Source: Tranzscheliella williamsii (lineage: Eukaryota > Basidiomycota > Ustilaginomycetes > Ustilaginales > Ustilaginaceae). Taken from it: a stretch of DNA of 64,000 bases. Location of the stretch: NCBI GenBank assembly GCA_023212725.1, contig JALBYF010000024.1, forward strand, positions 1 through 64,000. Reading direction: 5' to 3'. The stretch's first letter is position 1; each line of letters begins with the position of its first letter. Below the pieces are notes generated by a model, which had not been told where the DNA came from, ran no database searches, and saw only the letters and a program-made list of their open reading frames with translations. Positions 21,419 through 29,389 of this stretch are shown one piece after another. The position numbers and the translations under genes are program-made.

Positions 21419-21827
21419 ACAGCAGCAACAGCAACAAGTCGGACATGGATCCAATTTGGCATCATCGCCTGCCATGTCGCGCGCTTCGACCGCTGGCTCT
21501 CCACGCTTCTCGACCAACGGAACTTCACCGGTCCACAACACTGCGAACGGCAACAATTCGCCATCTCCGCAAATCTCTGCAGCGAATCGGGCGGCAATCG
21601 CTGCGGCTGCGGGAGCTGCAGGGAACAAAATGATGGGGCAACTGTCCGGTGCCTACCATGGTTCTCCTATTGTGCCGAACCTTAGCCTCAACGCGACGCA
21701 ACAGCAGCAGTTCAAGAATGCCGCCGCTGCTGCTGCCGTGGCCGCAGCCGCTGCTGGCGGCAACGGTGGCGGCGCCGGCTCTGCGCATATGTCTTCGCGT
21801 GCCTCGCCACAGACGCAACAGGGCTGA
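17151..21827 (+). CDS. EPL1: EPL1, enhancer of polycomb-like subunit of NuA4 acetyltransferase
   Basis: Epl1 is the scaffold that joins the catalytic Esa1 module to the NuA4 histone H4/H2A acetyltransferase. The model has two exons, 17151-17232 and 17530-21827, with donor GTACGT, branch CTGAC 13 nt before acceptor CAG, giving 1459 residues. Exon 1 encodes the conserved basic start (SSRVRNKKLSYRQK); without it the protein lacks its N-terminus. The EPcA region follows: EHHLQAAL near 71, VTYIRFSDTVEDC near 125, YPHWKSRREERGGKAVVPYL, the FRRREVKQIRKTRKTD segment and the helix LVELVAQREKTKRASL. From about residue 860 the protein is glutamine-rich with runs of Q, M-Q repeats and, near the C-terminus, alanine runs. 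That tail is far longer than in yeast. It resembles activator-type low-complexity regions; no function is claimed. Confidence 0.92.
20260..20405 (+). repeat. CAG/CAA-rich polyglutamine-coding repeat in EPL1
   Basis: Imperfect CAG/CAA runs encode several stretches of up to eight consecutive glutamines. A second such block lies at about 21388-21436. Both are likely length-variable between strains. Confidence 0.75.
21388..21436 (+). repeat. Second CAG/CAA polyglutamine-coding block in EPL1
   Basis: A mostly pure CAG run followed by mixed CAA/CAG codes for two glutamine stretches broken by a single proline near the end of EPL1. Confidence 0.75.
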
Positions 21828-22179
21828 TGCGCCCCATGCTGCCTGGTCGGATTCATGTAGAATCCATTATCACCACTGCTCTTTCTCTGATCTTTTGTTG
21901 GTTCTCCATGTGCTGTACCGTTTCCATGTCGTCGATCGCTCTTTAGAGAGATTGCTCACGCAGCTCTCGTGTAATTTACTACCTGTACGCAAATGCGCCG
22001 ATTCTGGCAAATTGTCGACTGGCTGGTGGCTGTGCGGTATCAAATGGCAAGCCGGCACACACACGAGAGAAATCGGCTTGCTGAGAAGGGTTGGGCGTGG
22101 GCTGGCTGGGCACTGCGAGCGGTGAAATTACAGGACGGTAGCAGGGACGGGGCGGTAGCTGGGGAGGGTGGGCCGCGGG
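21828..22179. other. Convergent intergenic EPL1 / CK2 regulatory subunit
   Basis: This 352-bp space between two convergent stop codons should hold both 3' untranslated regions. Nothing else is visible. Confidence 0.45.
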
Positions 22180-23106
22180 TCAGAGGTGGTCGAGTTGTTC
22201 GATGGCGGTGGGGCGGGAGCGGATCCACTTCATGCGGGGGCCTGATTTTGCGTGTTCGGAGACCTTGAAGCCGTAGATCTTGGGGGTGTAGATGCGAGCG
22301 TAGGGGGTGCGTTTTCCGAGCTGGTCGGGATGGAGGGTGCGGTGGGGGGTGGCGGGGGATGGGTCGGCGGGGGATGGGGCGTGGGGGTCGCGCGTGTCGG
22401 CGGACTTGGGCGCGAGGATGCTGGGGAAGTGATCGCGGTAGCACTGGTAGAGGAGGTGCGGGAAGGTGGTCCCGAAAAACGCGCCGTCGACGCCGTGGAA
22501 GCGGCTCGAGGGGGGCGCGTAGTTGTCGATGCAGTTCGGGCAGAAGAGCTTGACGGTGTCCAGGCCGGGCAGGTCGGAGCGGCCGCAGGGCAGCACGGGA
22601 TGCGAGTGGCAGAAGACGCGCGGACAGTAGCCAAAGTGGCCGACCTCGTACTTGTCCACCATCTGCTGCATCCCCTGACGTGTCAGGATATAGCGCTGGT
22701 GGATCAGCCCGTACAGCAGCTCCGCCGAGCTCTCGGTGATGGAGACGTCCGGCATCTTCAGCGAGTCCTCCTCCGGCGGCTCCACGTCGAGGATCATCTC
22801 GAGTGCCTCCTTGTAGAACGGCACCAGCGCGTTCAGCCCCGTCAGATTAAAGTCGTCCTCGATGAACTCCTCGGCGACCTCGGCAAAGTACTCATGCCCC
22901 GGCAGCGAGCAGAACCACGAGATCCAGGTGAGCGACTCGGTGCCGCTCTCGGACGGCGACTCGGACTCGTATATCTCGTCTTCGTACGGACCTACGTGGA
23001 CATCTTCGTCCTCCTCTTCTTCGTCTTCGTCCGCTTCCTGAGCCGCGATGTCAGGGATCGGCTCGTCGCCCTCGAGAGGGTCGGGTATCCTGAGCGCGTT
23101 CGCCAT
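22180..23106 (-). CDS. CKB1: Casein kinase II regulatory (beta) subunit
   Basis: This is the regulatory subunit that dimerises through a zinc ribbon and tethers CK2 catalytic subunits. From the ATG at 23106 the product is 308 residues. The conserved body starts near residue 54 (ESLTWISWFCSLPGHEYF), continues with EVAEEFIEDDFNLTGL and AELLYGLIHQRYILTRQGM, and has the zinc-binding pairs CPRVFC (about 159-164) and CPNC (about 187-190). The end is IYTPKIYGFKVSEH and GPRMKWIRSRP. The first 50 residues are strongly acidic (ADEDEEEEDEDVHVGPYEDE). A Pro/Thr-rich insertion of about 35 residues interrupts the region between the zinc domain and the C-terminal strand. The frame remains open 86 codons upstream, but that part is Arg/Cys-rich with no family resemblance. 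Assignment to the CKB1 rather than CKB2 class is tentative. Confidence 0.92.
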   Translation of the reverse strand: MANALRIPDPLEGDEPIPDIAAQEADEDEEEEDEDVHVGPYEDEIYESESPSESGTESLTWISWFCSLPGHEYFAEVAEEFIEDDFNLTGLNALVPFYKEALEMILDVEPPEEDSLKMPDVSITESSAELLYGLIHQRYILTRQGMQQMVDKYEVGHFGYCPRVFCHSHPVLPCGRSDLPGLDTVKLFCPNCIDNYAPPSSRFHGVDGAFFGTTFPHLLYQCYRDHFPSILAPKSADTRDPHAPSPADPSPATPHRTLHPDQLGKRTPYARIYTPKIYGFKVSEHAKSGPRMKWIRSRPTAIEQLDHL

Positions 23107-23908
23107 GGCGGTGAGCTTTACGGCGGTGATCGCCTGCCGCGGCGTTCTGGCGAGGTGGATGCAAGCCTTCTGGCGGGGTGGATGAGCGCAGAACAGGCGG
23201 GCGTGCCGCGGCCACAGAGAAAGTAGGGCCTGGCCTGGCTGCCGGGGCGCTAGAACGGGCGGAGCGAGGCGGAGACCGCGAACTGCACAGCAGGCGTCGT
23301 GTATGCGCAAGGCGTGCCAGCGATACGCGGATCGGTCTGGCGCTGTCGTGGTTGGTGGCCGCAAAAGTTGGGGGCTGGCGTACGAAGCGGGAACGCAGGT
23401 CCGTGCTGAGCTGGTGGCGAGCAGGCAGAACAGAGGATGAGCAGTTGTCGACGACAGAGAGGTACCGATGGCAAATCAATCACACAATATAAATCGCGAA
23501 TTCTTACCGCACCACACTTCCCGTCACTCAGAAGATTTAACAGCGTCGACTTCCCTCCGCCTTCTGCTTGTTAGATCTTGTCGGCCCCCCTCTAGCGGCG
23601 AAGGACTGACTGCCCGTAGATTATGCCACATAGTCATGAAAGTCAGGCAGTTTGCAACAGCACGAATGCTATACGGGTGGGAGTGGCTATAAACAAATAC
23701 AAGAGGACAGACTCGAGTTCGGCAGAACATCGCTATCGTCCGCCAGAATGTGGGGAGAAGCGGCCAGGACCGAACTCGGTCGAAGGGCTGAGGTTGACGG
23801 AGCCTCAGGCTTGTCGTGCTGTGGCACAGACAAGGTCACAGACAGACGGGATGCTGAGCATCGGAGGATGGTGGTCTGCCGGGCGAGAAAGGAGAGAAAG
23901 GGAGGCGT
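23107..23908. other. Intergenic CK2 beta promoter / PHO88 3' flank
   Basis: These 802 bp separate two minus-strand genes. The part near 23107 should be the CK2 beta promoter. One reverse copy of the TCTAACA word (TGTTAGA) lies at 23569-23575. No gene was supported. Confidence 0.45.
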
Positions 23909-24572
23909 CTACTCGTCCTTCTTGACGCTGCCGGCCTTCTCGGCCTCCTTGATGGCAGCCTTGTCGGTCTGGGGGCCCTGAGGGCCGGCCATGCCAAAGA
24001 GACCCGGAGGCGCCTTGAAAGGACGCTTGAGGTCGCCGGTAGCGGGCTTACCGAAGATCCAGAGCTTGGCCATGTTGGACTCAAACGCGTTCTTGAGCGG
24101 CAGGATGGACTGGATCACCAGCGGGTTGGTGTAGCCGAGGTAGAGGTGCATGAAGCCAACCATGGCGCAGCCCATCAGGATGCCTCGGGTGGCCTTGCTC
24201 ACCTCGGCAAGATCGTAATCCCTGTTGGTGGTGGTAACAAGCTCGCCGGGCTCCTGCGACATGGGGTTCTTGGCGTTGACATACTTGATCACGGTCAGAT
24301 CGTTTGCCTTCTTGATGCGCATCGCGCAAAAGTAGTACACCGCGACACAGAGCAGCTGGACGGTGACATAGGCGATCCGGGCATAGGTGACCAACTCGGG
24401 CTTGTCGTCAAAGGGAATGCGCTTGGCGACCTGCATGGCGCCAAACATGAAAGCCTACATCGCGATACCGCCGCAGAACGATACAAAAGAAAAGCTAGGA
24501 GGTCAGCCAACATCGCCGTCGCAGATCAGACATGAACGAAGAACCTACCATGTTTCCAATAGCCCCGTTCAT
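23909..24572 (-). CDS. PHO88: PHO88/SND3, ER membrane protein-targeting factor
   Basis: Pho88 is an ER membrane protein first linked to phosphate transport and later identified as Snd3 of the SRP-independent targeting route. The model has two exons on the minus strand: 24549-24572 (eight codons, MNGAIGNM) and 23909-24454, joined across a 94-nt intron (donor GTAGGT, branch CTGAC, acceptor TAG). The spliced product is 189 residues, about the length of yeast Pho88. The splice restores an N-terminus that aligns in register with the yeast protein (MNGAIGNM then AFMFGAMQVAKRI). Conserved segments are YARIAYVTVQLLCVAVYYF (membrane), MVGFMHLYLGYTNPLVIQSI (membrane) and FGKPATGDLKRPFKAPPGLF. The C-terminus is charged (KEAEKAGSVKKDE). 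Reading the second exon alone would lose the start. Confidence 0.94.
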
Positions 24573-25114
24573 CTTGATGAGTAGTGATCGTCCGAGATCA
24601 GGTAGACAGGAAGAAAGGGAGAAGCAAACAAAAGTTGCGATCGGCGAAAAGAGGAAGGGCAGGATGGATGAAAGCAGGGAGGAAGGTGTGGTGCGTACTA
24701 GAGCTGGAGCTGATGTCGACCAGTGAGATTGTTGAATTGGGCCCCCACCAAAGCTGCCGACAAAGAGCCGAGAGCGGAAGGGACGAGTGGCGCGCTCACT
24801 CGTCCGACTTCTCTCACCTTCCAAGTCGCAACTCACAGAACCTGACGACGCTTCAACACGCTTTTGGCTCTTCAACCCGCTCTTGCGCTTCAACACGCTT
24901 TGGACTCTTGGGCGAGAAGGTGAATCGGGCCAACAAACTTGTAATTTGTGGGATCCTTTCCTTTTCCAGTGGCAGGTTCCACGCGTCCAATCTGCTTTAT
25001 TGGCTGCGCACCTTGCCGCCCGCCGCCCCACCGCGCTGTCATTCTTGCTTGTATTTCCCAGCTCTGCTCTCGTAGGGTGCGCCGCTCATATGTGCTAATT
25101 AGCTATGACCTTAC
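24573..25114. other. Upstream region of PHO88 up to the 5S gene
   Basis: This 542-bp stretch lies between the PHO88 start codon (minus strand) and the 5S rRNA gene. It probably carries the PHO88 promoter. No coding region was supported. Confidence 0.45.
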
Positions 25115-25232
25115 ATCTTCGGCCATAGAACCTTGAAAGCACCGCATCCCGTCCGATCTGCGAAGTTAAGCAGGGTATCGCCTAGTCAGTACTGCGGTGG
25201 GGGACCACGCGGGAATCTTAGGTGCTGAAGTT
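25115..25232 (+). rRNA. 5S ribosomal RNA gene (dispersed copy)
   Basis: The sequence matches fungal 5S rRNA over its full 118 nt: the 5' helix CTTCGGCCATAG pairs with GCTGAAG at the 3' end, and the near-invariant blocks GAAAGCACCGCATCCCGTCC, GATCTGCGAAGTTAAGCAGG and GGGGGACCACGCGGGAATC follow in order. The internal control region that binds TFIIIA is present. A run of eight T directly after the gene (25234-25241) is a proper RNA polymerase III terminator. The copy is isolated between PHO88 and TOM22, which fits fungi whose 5S genes are scattered rather than in the rDNA repeat. The exact first base could be 25113-25115. Confidence 0.95.
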
Positions 25233-25241
25233 CTTTTTTTT
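25233..25241 (+). terminator. RNA polymerase III T-run terminator of the 5S gene
   Basis: A T-run of eight follows the 5S gene within two bases of its 3' end, and another T-run lies about 5 bp further on. This is the standard Pol III termination signal. Confidence 0.85.
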
Positions 25242-25559
25242 GGCCCTTTTTTTTCTGAATTTGGGTTGCGTTGTTTTTGGCAGCTAGGACGGTCTGTGTT
25301 AGGCCATCACTGACAATTTCGATCGCCAGGGTGACTATCGTCCGGGAGACGGAATGGAGCCCGGACGAAATTTGAACGGCAGGTTGAGTGACCGAGCATC
25401 ATTCTCATCATCACGCAGCTCGTCCCTTACCCCTCTTTACGTCTGACCACCGATCTACCAACGCCGCTTCCGGATCGCCGCGCCATCCTGCCAGTCTACA
25501 GAGCTAATTCGCTTTGGTCTCAACTACCATCCCGCCTCGCCACATAGCATATCAGCAAG
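25242..25559. promoter_or_regulatory. TOM22 upstream region
   Basis: This 318-bp segment lies between the 5S terminator and the TOM22 start and should contain the TOM22 promoter and leader. The final 130 bp are C/T-rich. No specific site was identified. Confidence 0.4.
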
Positions 25560-26256
25560 ATGGTCCGTTTGGAAGAGGTCCCTGACGAGGAGATCCTCCG
25601 ACAGCAGGCCCAGAAGGGCGCCGCTGCTTCCCACCAGCTCAACGACGACGAGGACTGGGAGGAGGACGACTCGGACGCCGAGGTGAGTATGCCCTGCACA
25701 TTTTGCGGTTTTCAGCTTCCGCTGGATTTCGATGTGGCCGTGCCGCTGACTCAGGATCTCGCTTTCCTTCCTACCTGACCCTTGACTTCGTCGACCTCGA
25801 TGGCGTCAATATTCCTGACTACGCTGCTGTCTCATTGCTGTTCCATGGCACGCGCTGCAGTCGGATTTCTCGGACGACTCCGAGGTATCTGAACGAGGCC
25901 TCTCGCTAAAGGAGGAGACCGTCTGGGAGCGACTCGCTGCTCTGCGCGACATTATCCCGCCTTCAACACGCCGCTCGATTGCGTCCACATTCAACACGAC
26001 CACATCCTACGCATTCACCGGTTCGCTTCTGGCCGGTAAGCTCGTCTGGGTCGTTACTACCTCGGCTTTGCTTGTGGGGTTGCCGTTCGCCCTGGCGGTG
26101 GAGGACGAGTCGAGGATCGTCGCCCAGGAGAAGGAGATGATGTCGCAACAGCAGGGCGCACAGCACATGCTCGCCCCTAGCACTCAGCCGGGCGCTGCTT
26201 CTGGTTCGCAGCCGCCGAATGCCGCTCCTCAGGGCCTTCGACCGCCCGGATTCTAA
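25560..26256 (+). CDS. TOM22: TOM22, mitochondrial import receptor subunit
   Basis: Tom22 is the central receptor of the TOM complex in the outer mitochondrial membrane. It recognises presequences through its acidic cytosolic domain and links to Tom40. The model has two exons, 25560-25682 and 25861-26256, with a 178-nt intron (donor GTGAGT, branch CTGAC, acceptor CAG) and a product of 172 residues. The cytosolic part is acidic (DDEDWEEDDSDAE, continuing after the splice as SDFSDDSEVSE). Then come the family segment ETVWERLAALRDIIPPSTRR and a single membrane helix at about 97-120 (LVWVVTTSALLVGLPFALAV). The intermembrane-space tail is Gln/Pro-rich. An unspliced reading stops inside the intron. 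It is divergent from PHO88 with the 5S gene between them. Confidence 0.93.
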
Positions 26257-26919
26257 GACGCAGACCTCGCAGCTCCCCCTCCCTACCGAGTCTGCTACCC
26301 ACCGCTGCACAGCTGTGGAACTCAGAAACGGCCTACAAAAATGGCAGATTTGCACTTTGGCTACTTGTGCCTCTCCTGCTCTTGGCTCCCTGGCGCGCTT
26401 GTAATACTACTGCTCTGGATTCGCCTCTGTTCTGCTTGCGTATTGTGCCGGCTGACTCGGCCGCCTCGCCACGCATCCACCCCGATCTCCCCTGCTCCTC
26501 GTTCCCGCGCTGTGCAGACACCTTGGCGCGCACGCCTCGCTTGTATAGCACTCTTGCAAAGCACCTCTCTTGCTGTTCCGCTGTCCAGCCGGATGGTCTG
26601 TCCGCCCCGCTTGTGCGCTGATTGCCGTGGCGGAGCGGTTGCGTGATTTAACAACTGCTTTCGATGGCGTTTCGTCTTAACAACGGGTTGTCATGGCAAT
26701 TTGGGGAAGACTCTGCTTGTCAGGGCGAGTCTGGCGGTGACGTCGGCGGGGGCCAGATTCCGACATTGGCCACTCTCCATCATCAACACGGTGTCGTTTG
26801 TGCCGATTGCTGTCCTTTGCACGCTTGGGATTGGGTACGGCGGTTGCAGAGCAGAATGCTGTAGGAGCTAGGCGCCATCTGACGAAGCCAAGGTCAGCGC
26901 TGGGAGGGGGCGAGAGGGG
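26257..26919. other. Intergenic TOM22 / ARV1
   Basis: These 663 bp between two tandem plus-strand genes hold the TOM22 3' region and the ARV1 promoter. No further feature was supported. Small open frames on both strands lack family resemblance. Confidence 0.45.
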
Positions 26920-27822
26920 ATGCCGATCTGCATCCACTGCGCGAGTCCGGTGGAGTCGCTGTACTTGCGGTATGGGAACGAGCATGTGGTGCTGTCGGCG
27001 TGCGGGTCCGGGGAGTGTGGGGTGGCGGACGAGTATCTGGAGCACGGGTTGGTGATTGTGCTGGTTGACGTGATGCTGGCGAAGCGGCGGGCGTATCGGC
27101 ATCTGCTCTTCAACCGGCCTGCGGTGGCGTGCGAGCGGGCGGGGGTGCGGGTGGCGAGGTGGATGCAGCGGTTTGTGGCGCTGGGGATGGTGGATGCGTA
27201 TTTGCGCTGGTTCTATCTGTGTGTCCAGCCGGCGGGCGGGGCGGGGGTGGTCTTCTTGCCGTCGGTCCTGGCGCCGCGCGCGCGCGCGCTCGGCGTCTGC
27301 AGCGCCGTCCCGCTCTGGCAACTGCGCGCAGCGGCGGCGTCCGCGCCCGCCGCGCTGCGCACGCCCGTCTCGTACCTCAACATGCTCGCCATCACCCTGA
27401 TCGAAAACGCGGCGCTCCACCTCGCCGTCATCGCCGCCTCCGCCCTCGTCCGCACCGGCACGCGCACCCGTGCAGCCCACGACCCGCTCCACCCGTCCAC
27501 CGCCCTCCTCCTCTCGCAGCTACCCCCCCTCCTCCTCCTCGCCGTCGTCCTCCTCTGGTCCACCCGCTTCCCCCACCCCGCCCATCCGCCCCCCCCCGAC
27601 CCCGCCTCCACCGCCCTCCTCTCCGCACTGCGCATCCTGCTCGCCAACCTCAACGCCGCGATCGCACTCAGCACCACCCTCCCTCCCAACCTCTCTCCAC
27701 GCCTCGGCGCCGCACTACCGCCCGCCATCCTCGCGGTAGGCACCGCCGCGCAGGCAGCTGCCAGCTGGTGCCTGGTGCGCGCGCTGGGCGGCGCGAGCCC
27801 ACTCCTGCACACCGAGCTGTGA
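26920..27822 (+). CDS. ARV1: ARV1, ER lipid (sterol/GPI) homeostasis protein
   Basis: Arv1 is a multipass ER membrane protein affecting sterol distribution and GPI-anchor synthesis. The 300-residue product opens with the Arv1 homology domain: a zinc-ribbon start CIHCASPVESLYLRYGNEHV, ADEYLEHGLVIVLVDVML and the highly conserved YRHLLFN near residue 60. The remainder carries about four hydrophobic segments (for example MLAITLIENAALHLAVIAAS and LLLSQLPPLLLLAVVLLW). The second cysteine pair is spaced CGSGEC (four residues) where the yeast protein has C-x2-C, an unusual feature. The gene is single-exon and extremely GC-rich, with a (CG)n run around 27275-27290. It converges with the VWA gene, only 97 bp apart. 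Confidence 0.9.
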   Translation: MPICIHCASPVESLYLRYGNEHVVLSACGSGECGVADEYLEHGLVIVLVDVMLAKRRAYRHLLFNRPAVACERAGVRVARWMQRFVALGMVDAYLRWFYLCVQPAGGAGVVFLPSVLAPRARALGVCSAVPLWQLRAAAASAPAALRTPVSYLNMLAITLIENAALHLAVIAASALVRTGTRTRAAHDPLHPSTALLLSQLPPLLLLAVVLLWSTRFPHPAHPPPPDPASTALLSALRILLANLNAAIALSTTLPPNLSPRLGAALPPAILAVGTAAQAAASWCLVRALGGASPLLHTEL

Positions 27823-27919
27823 TGGCGACCGCACAGGCACAGACATGCCGCGCCAAAAAAGAGCGCATCCGTCGCGCAACCGAATCAATGCGAGTGTGTG
27901 CAGAGTGTACAGAGGGGGG

Positions 27920-29389
27920 CTAGTCGGTGGCGAGGCCGCCGCGGTAGGCGGACTGCATCGCGAGGCGGCGGACCTGGTCGAGCGAGATCGCGCCGTGGCG
28001 GTAGGCGAGCGTCTGGCCGTCGTCGCCTTGGACGTGCACCGCGCCGTCCGGATGCAGCGCGGCCGGCGGCGGCGCCGCCGCAGCAGGCGCATCATCCTCC
28101 TCGTCGTCCATTGCAGTTTCGCGGCCGCGGTACGCTGCGCCGCCGCGCGCCGGCGCTCCGCCCGCCCCGGCGCCCGTATGCTGGAAGCTCATCCCCGGCG
28201 CACTGAACGCGCTAAAGTCGGACACCACCCGCCGCGACCCAGCACCCACCGACGAGCCCGCGCCGAACGCGCCCGCCCCCGCGCCTCCCACCGCGGCCGG
28301 GACGGCGGGCTTGTAGGACGAGGCGGCCCGGCGCGTCTGCAGGTACTTGTCGCTGAGCCGCGAGCCGGCCACGCGCTTGATGTTGGGCTTGGCGGTCGCC
28401 AGGTCCGGCGCGGTGGACCAGACGTGGATGTTGTGCCGCGACTCGTCCGTGTCACGGTAGATGCTCTCGATGGAGAGCTGCTTGGTGCTCTCGTTGCGCA
28501 GCAGGAGGCGCTCGTGCAGCTCGCGCGCCACGTCGTCCATCGGATTGCTCTGGCCGTTTTCCAGGCTGAGCGACTGGATGCGCTCGGCGATCGCATCGCC
28601 GATCTCGCGATGGAGCCGCTCGAGATCCATCGCCTCGCCAGCGAGGCCCAGGATGACGTGGCTCAGCAGGCTCGCGGTCGTAAGCGGCACGAGCATCGCA
28701 CCGGTGATCTGGACAAGCCCCTGGTAAAAGTCGGCGGCGTGCTGGTAGCCGGACAGTGCAGGCTCGCAGGCGATCATGAACAGCGGAATGCCCGCCTTGG
28801 CATAGAGCCGCGCCAGGCGCAGCGGGTCCTCGCCGTCCGGCGAGCCGTCGTGGAAGCCGTCGCCATACTCACCGATGCCGTGCGGGGGCGCGTCGGCAAT
28901 GAGCACAGCGAGCCGGGTGGCGTGCGGGCGCCAGTCGAGCTCCAGCGCCGCCTTCATGGCCGCGGTCACGGCCTCGGGGCCGTCGCCGCCACCCGAGGCG
29001 TAGAGCGACTTGAGATTCTCCTTGACCTTGTCCACCTCGGTGTGGAAGCCAAAGTTCTTGACAATGTAGGTGTGGTCCTGCGGCGGATGGTCGCGGTAGG
29101 CGATCAGACCGATGCGCAGCGCGCCTGGCCCGTTGAGCTGTTCGGAATGGACAATATTCTCGCAGATGGTTTCGATGTTCTTGGTGGCCGAGTTGATGTA
29201 GCTGCCCATGGAGCCCGTGGCGTCCATGATGAAGACCAGATCCATGGTCCGCCCCGGCTCGTCCCACACGGCGCCATCGGCCGCGCCACCTGAGCTCGAC
29301 GCGGCGGTGTCCTCGTGCAGATGCTGCGCCGCCGCGCCAAACATGCTAAACACGCCTCCCGTATTGCTGCCCGCGCTGCGCGCCGTCAT
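27920..29389 (-). CDS. VWA-domain protein (alpha-kinase-associated VWA type), function unknown
   Basis: The 489-residue product has a von Willebrand factor A domain at about 50-240. Its MIDAS motif is intact in DxTxS form (VFIMDATGSMGSYINSA), followed by LRIGLIAYRDHPPQDHTY, LYASGGGDGPEAVTAAMKAA and VLIADAPPHGIGEYGDGF. The VWA style resembles that of Dictyostelium VwkA-like alpha kinases, but no kinase domain is present here. The middle is helical (GEAMDLERLHREIGDAIAER) and the C-terminal third is Gly/Ala/Ser-rich, ending GAISLDQVRRLAMQSAYRGG. The start is the ATG at 29389, which has no upstream in-frame ATG in the open frame. An upstream exon cannot be excluded. A metal-dependent protein-protein interaction role is inference; the partner is unknown. 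Confidence 0.8.
   Translation of the reverse strand: MTARSAGSNTGGVFSMFGAAAQHLHEDTAASSSGGAADGAVWDEPGRTMDLVFIMDATGSMGSYINSATKNIETICENIVHSEQLNGPGALRIGLIAYRDHPPQDHTYIVKNFGFHTEVDKVKENLKSLYASGGGDGPEAVTAAMKAALELDWRPHATRLAVLIADAPPHGIGEYGDGFHDGSPDGEDPLRLARLYAKAGIPLFMIACEPALSGYQHAADFYQGLVQITGAMLVPLTTASLLSHVILGLAGEAMDLERLHREIGDAIAERIQSLSLENGQSNPMDDVARELHERLLLRNESTKQLSIESIYRDTDESRHNIHVWSTAPDLATAKPNIKRVAGSRLSDKYLQTRRAASSYKPAVPAAVGGAGAGAFGAGSSVGAGSRRVVSDFSAFSAPGMSFQHTGAGAGGAPARGGAAYRGRETAMDDEEDDAPAAAAPPPAALHPDGAVHVQGDDGQTLAYRHGAISLDQVRRLAMQSAYRGGLATD

Noticed and set aside
22180..23364. Longer CK2 beta start 86 codons upstream
   Set aside because: The extra residues are Arg/Cys/Pro-rich and unlike any CK2 beta. 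The ATG at 23106 leads directly into the acidic N-terminus.
27845..29293. 482-codon open frame on the plus strand opposite the VWA gene
   Set aside because: It is an Arg/Val/Ala-rich shadow of a GC-rich gene. The VWA frame has intact motifs and this one has none.
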